Assembly: GCA_033961575.1 (NCBI GenBank) | Contig: CM066728.1 | Location: forward strand, 101,694,852-101,758,851 | From: Aselliscus stoliczkanus | Lineage: Eukaryota > Chordata > Mammalia > Chiroptera > Hipposideridae | Direction: 5' to 3' | DNA: 64,000 nt | Shown here: in pieces, positions 60,036-64,000 of the stretch | How positions within the stretch are numbered: position 1 is the stretch's first letter | How the letters are laid out: each line of letters starts with the position of its first letter | Notes under the pieces: model-generated | What the model saw: only the letters and a program-made list of their open reading frames with translations | What the model was told of the DNA's origin: nothing | Databases searched by the model: none | Translations under genes and position numbers: made by a program

Positions 60036-62339
60036 TATCCTTCAATATGTGTATGTGTGGGTGTATCTTCATATATATGATTCCAGATGTAACATATGGA
60101 GTTATATGCAACATACTGATGATGTGAGTTAAGTGGAGTAGAGAAGAGAATGCTAATGTGGGCAAAAGAAAGAAGAAATGCAAGGGTGGGGCAAAGAAAA
60201 AATGAAAATAGAAAATACCCCAAAACATAAATTATATGACCATATTTGTGCATTTATGCTAACATCACGTGTGTGTAAGGGAAAACATTCAAATTCAAAA
60301 GAAAAAGAACAATGATTAAAGTTTATTCTGAAGATTTTTTTTCTTGAAACTTTAGCAATGTTATCATGAAAATGAAATTTGAAGTTATCAGACACCATTG
60401 ACAAATTTATGTAATTGCGTTTGTTTTGTATATTTGAATAATTAAATGGAAATCAAATGTTTGTGACATTTTACATACACTTTTTATCTTGTTTCAAAAA
60501 TCTGAGATTAGTCCTACCAGTGTTTCCAAAAATAATAGCAAATATGAATCCATGGTCTATGGAAAGATCATTGGTGTTTGTGGCTGGGGGTAGGGTGGGG
60601 AGGAAACATTCTTCATAGTCAAACTAATATGGAAGACATGGGTTTAAAGAAAGTTAAACAGGTCATTAGTACCCCAACTCATCCTCTATCGGTTAATATG
60701 CTGTTTATCACAAATCTCCAAAAGAAACTAAAATATGCATCACTTTCCAAACTTCTTTGGCTAGAGAGTACTTTTTTTTTAATGTCATGCCAATTAAACA
60801 TTGTCCCCAAAAAATGACTCCACAATGCAGGACCTAGGATCCAATTACCTAAATATAGCTTTTCTTAACCTTCTAAACTTCCCAAAAACCTTTCTGGAAG
60901 AAGAAAAATGGGAAGGATACATAGAGAGTTACAGAGAGGTTTTGCTTTTTTTTTTTTTTTTTTTCAGTTCACCAAGTGATTTTTTTCACATTTGCTAGTT
61001 TATCATACACAATATATTATATATTGATAGCAGAAAACCAAATATAATCTCAGACAAATGTTTTATTTAGTTGAAAATAAGGAGTTTGCTCACATAATAA
61101 GTCAACTAATTGTCCAATTAGTGCCTGATTTTCATGTGTGAGTTTTCTATTATTTACAAAAATAATAATTATTTTATAACAATTAATATATAACTACAAT
61201 AATTTACATTATTCTGTAATGTCTACCTAGAGATATTTTTATGTCCTTTTACTATGTTGAAAGTTATGTTATCAAGCCTTAATAACCTACTTCAAAGTAA
61301 AAAAAAGCCCCCAAACTAAATAAGCTAAGACCCCTTACAACTGCTCTGGTCCAATTGTTACCACTTAAGCTGTAATCAGTATTTAAACTTACATGATATT
61401 TGAAGTATCTGTGTTTAAGGCATTTCAGAAGGGGAACCCTAAAACAGATAATACCTTATGTTTCCCTCAAAGAATTTATGATCTACTAAAGGAAGAAAAT
61501 CTACACAATGACTAAAATATGCTTAAGGAAATAAGACTAAAAAGAAAGAAAAAAGATTTTTAAATTTGGTCAGATGTCATTTCTACTAAGGAGCCACCTT
61601 TCTTAGAGGTTTGGCCAACGTGCTGGCAGGAGTACTAATGTGGAATGAGATCTTATCTTAAAAGGTTGTTGTGTTGCATTTCTCAAGACTTCCATTCACT
61701 TTCGAGAAGCGCATGGATATGCTCTTTCAACTTTGTTGGGTTTCCATGAGGATCCAGTGACAAATAGATATGAAAGAATCTTGAAGGTTTCCTAAAGATA
61801 AGATAATTTTATTATTAGAACTGAAGATTGTGCTTTTGTTGCTTAATTTATAGGAATCAACAGAGTTCCATGACAGACACTCCTGCTTTTCCTTCGAACT
61901 CTGTCCTCCCGTTGTCTTTTCATGTGACTGGCCACGTATTTAATGTCTACTCCCTGCTCTCAGCATGCCTCGTCCTAACCCTCTGATCCTTACTGCCATG
62001 TGGAAATCTTTGCAACCAACTTTCCCCATATGGATGATGATCTCAGACAAGTGGCCATTTCCTAATTTCTAAAATGAACACATCTGGCTAGCTTGGTGTT
62101 TTATCAGTTTTATTTCACAAAACTCCAGTGCTCACATTTCTTAAATTATATGAGAGGGCAGTCGTGGTAGAAGAGGAAAGGATGGAGGCCAGAGGAGGGG
62201 GAAAGCATAAGAATTATGAGGTTGTTGGTTTGCAGACCCCTCATTTACTTCCTCATCACCAGTGCAACTCACTGCTTTATATATCTTGGGCATCCAAGGA
62301 TGTATTTCAACAAAGAATCCTGCTATTAAAAGTATTTAT
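60036..62339. other. Stretch without a recognised gene
   Basis: About 2.3 kb of AT-rich sequence including a T run of about 20 at 60945-60964. No repeat or gene I can support; short frames look random. Confidence 0.4.
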
Positions 62340-62340
62340 T

Positions 62341-62485
62341 GGCCGGCCGAGTGGCTCAGTTGTTAAGAGCTCGCTCAAGAGTGCGAGCTGAGCTCTGAGC
62401 AACAGCAGTTCGATGCCCAGGCCGTGCTGAGCTGCCGTTGAGCTGCCAACAGGTGGCAGGATGGCTCAGCTTAAAAAAAAAAAAT
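62341..62485 (+). mobile_element. tRNA-derived SINE, first unit only
   Basis: 'ggccggccgagtggctcagt', 'gagtgcgagctgagctctga', B-box-like 'agttcgatgcc', then 'gctgccaacaggtggcagga' and 'tggctcagc', directly followed by an A run. It ends where the second unit begins in the SINE at 59343, so it is a monomeric form. No clear direct repeats seen. Confidence 0.8.
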
Positions 62486-63290
62486 ACCACTAAGCTATAA
62501 AATCTCTAATATACATGTACTTTCTGCAATTCTATACTTGCCGGTGTTTAGTTTCTCAGTAGTGATGATGGATTTCTCTCTGAAATACCTGTGTAGTTTT
62601 CCTCATTTGACCTTTGTGATCAGTGACACATATTTAATAAGTGATCTAAGTTAGTCATAGAATCCATGATTATAAAATGTAATTTTCTTTGTGCAAATTA
62701 ACTGGGCTACCCAGAGATCTGAGACATGATCTTGACCTCATTAATTGTACTTGAACCATCTGAGCTTAAAAAGTAGTAAGACATATTTAGACATATCTAA
62801 TGAGTTCATCAATATCTGTTTGGTATCTTTAATGTTTGTTTTGGAAGAATCCTAACTGAGTAATAAAATTATTCCATCATATATTAATGTCTCTTTGACC
62901 CATCCTACCTTTCTTGTAACAGTGTCCATTATATGTCATTCTGCCATATTGGCAAAGTCTATGCTTTGATACATTGACAGTCACAATCTGATAAATCTAG
63001 ATACCCAAGATTATTTTTAAGAGATACCATTTCTTGTCCAAATTTCATTCCTTTTTATTATACAATATAAAACTCATAAACTTATGTCTGAGACTCAATC
63101 TTTCACACTTCTTAAAAACTTCTTAAGTAGACAATCTTATTTTTAACAATTTCTCAGTATTCATTATCTGTAGACATGTTCAATTATCCTCCAATATGTT
63201 TATTTAAAATATATATATCAGCACTGACAACAAAGCTCAATCAAAAATGGCAGCTCAAACTCCCAAAGCACTCTTGCTAATATCATGGGA
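62486..63290. other. Interval without a recognised gene
   Basis: AT-rich, nothing supported. Confidence 0.4.
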
Positions 63291-63307
63291 TATAATCCTT
63301 TGAGGCA

Positions 63308-63344
63308 GGCTCCATAGCTCAGGAGGTAGAGCACTGGTCTTGTA
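63308..63344 (+). pseudogene. Retroposed 5' half of tRNA-Thr(TGT)
   Basis: GGCTCCATAGCTCAGGAGGT followed by 'agagcactggtcttgta' matches the first 37 nt of mammalian tRNA-Thr(TGT) with about two differences, both in the D loop (GGAGGT where the functional gene has GGGGTT). It breaks off right after the anticodon TGT, and the 3' half is missing. Direct repeats TATAATCCTT lie at 63291-63300 and 63343-63352; 7 nt (tgaggca) separate the left repeat from the tRNA start. There is no poly(A), so it fits the known class of tailless retropseudogenes. It has the A box but no B box and cannot make a tRNA. Confidence 0.85.
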
Positions 63345-63352
63345 TAATCCTT

Positions 63353-64000
63353 AATAATATACTATTTTGTATCAAATCATTATTATAAAGAGTCATGGTT
63401 AGAATACAAACAAAATATAATAGTTTTCACTTATTTCATGAATTTTATATCATGGAATTTGGCATTCTTTAGGACATTAAAAACGATTTTTATCAATTTT
63501 CATAAATTTCAGATACAAGTATCTAAAAAATGTCTGTTACAGTAGATTTAGAGGCTTATTTTTCTCACATGTGTAGGTCTGGAGGCAGCATCTCTGGCAT
63601 AGGCTCAACATCTCAGGGAGGTCAAGGTTGGCTTCTCTAGGTTTCAAGGCATTTCCATCCCAAGCAAAAGCAGGATAAATCACTCCAGGCACCATATACA
63701 TACTCAAGACAGAAGAGGGGTAAGAAGGTTCAATGACATTGACATAAATTTGTTCCATTAGGAAAGCACATGCTTTCCAAAAAAGACCTCCAGAATTCTA
63801 AGTAGCTTCTTTGGGCAAAGTAGTATTTCAAATGACTCTCCCAATATGGTGGGAAGGTCCACTGAGGGGAACATTTAGGCTTTCTGCATTTGCCTCAAGC
63901 CCCAACATGTCATCCTGCAACCTGATAAAAGACTTGATGCTGAATCAGTTGGGTTTTGCTCAGTTATATGTAACTTTAGAGATGGGTCTTATTTTTACTA
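63353..64000. other. Interval without a recognised gene
   Basis: From about 63535 the text ('gtagatttagaggcttattt', 'gtctggaggcagcatctctg', 'ctcaacatctcagggaggtc') has the flavour of an old dispersed mammalian repeat that I cannot name. No gene seen. Confidence 0.35.

Noticed and set aside
63291..63352. Functional tRNA-Thr gene
   Set aside because: Only the first 37 nt are present; the anticodon stem 3' strand, T arm with B box and acceptor 3' strand are missing.

Overview
This window is AT-rich mammalian nuclear DNA with no convincing host protein-coding gene. It looks like an intergenic stretch or a large intron. The repeats suggest the organism. There are mammal-wide relics (MIR, L2, MER2, other hAT and Tigger DNA transposons, an MST-type MaLR LTR) and Laurasiatheria-style L1 3' ends. 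There are also tRNA-derived SINEs whose 3' ends read like 'ccccttcccc aattctccaataaaatctt', a form I associate with Rhinolophoid bats (horseshoe and leaf-nosed bats). The common VES SINE of other bats was not seen. Bat is my best assignment, Rhinolophoidea with moderate confidence; this rests on memory of repeat families, not on a search.

Layout. 1-19.5 kb: mostly unannotated AT-rich sequence with L1 3'-end fragments (170-460, 5370-5627, 11185-11355, 11585-11720), a hAT relic (9764-10102), a young short SINE (10747-10859), an 80-bp-class mariner MITE (11752-11830), MIR copies at 12.6-13.2 and 14.8 kb, and a long (CT)n(TA)n microsatellite (15390-15533). 19.5-21.5 kb: an old L1 3' part split by a younger L1 3' end. 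25.4-26.2 kb: a Tigger transposon remnant with a still readable transposase C-terminus on the minus strand. 27.4-31.1, 34.9-37.4 and 42.3-46.2 kb: three L1-derived elements that keep the 5' UTR, ORF1, the start of ORF2 and the 3' UTR but have lost the reverse transcriptase (half-L1 or HAL1-like). The first two share one deletion junction and the third has a different one. 32.5-33.1 kb: a Tigger-like MITE with a 43-bp perfect inverted repeat inside. 33.85 kb: another mariner-type MITE. 37.4-39.7 kb: further L1 3' ends. 41.0-41.45 kb: a long SINE that explains the short SINEs as its head. 46-64 kb: L2-like and ancient repeats, a second copy of the 80-bp mariner MITE in the other orientation, SINEs on both strands, hAT relics including one with an 8-bp target-site duplication, MER2, a two-headed SINE, and at 63.3 kb a retroposed 5' half of tRNA-Thr(TGT) between short direct repeats.

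How the parts relate. No pathway or operon is encoded. The window records successive retroposition: autonomous L1 machinery, now only fragments here, most likely mobilised the half-L1s, the SINEs and the tRNA half. Younger SINEs sit inside older L1s, giving a relative chronology. Almost all L1-derived sequence from 19.5 to 46.2 kb lies on the plus strand.

I did not find a new defence, metabolic or other encoded system. The observations most worth checking are the shared ORF2-deletion junction, the short/long SINE relationship, the tRNA-half insertion and the palindromic MITEs. Coordinates of old repeats are approximate (about +/-20 bp) unless target-site duplications are given.
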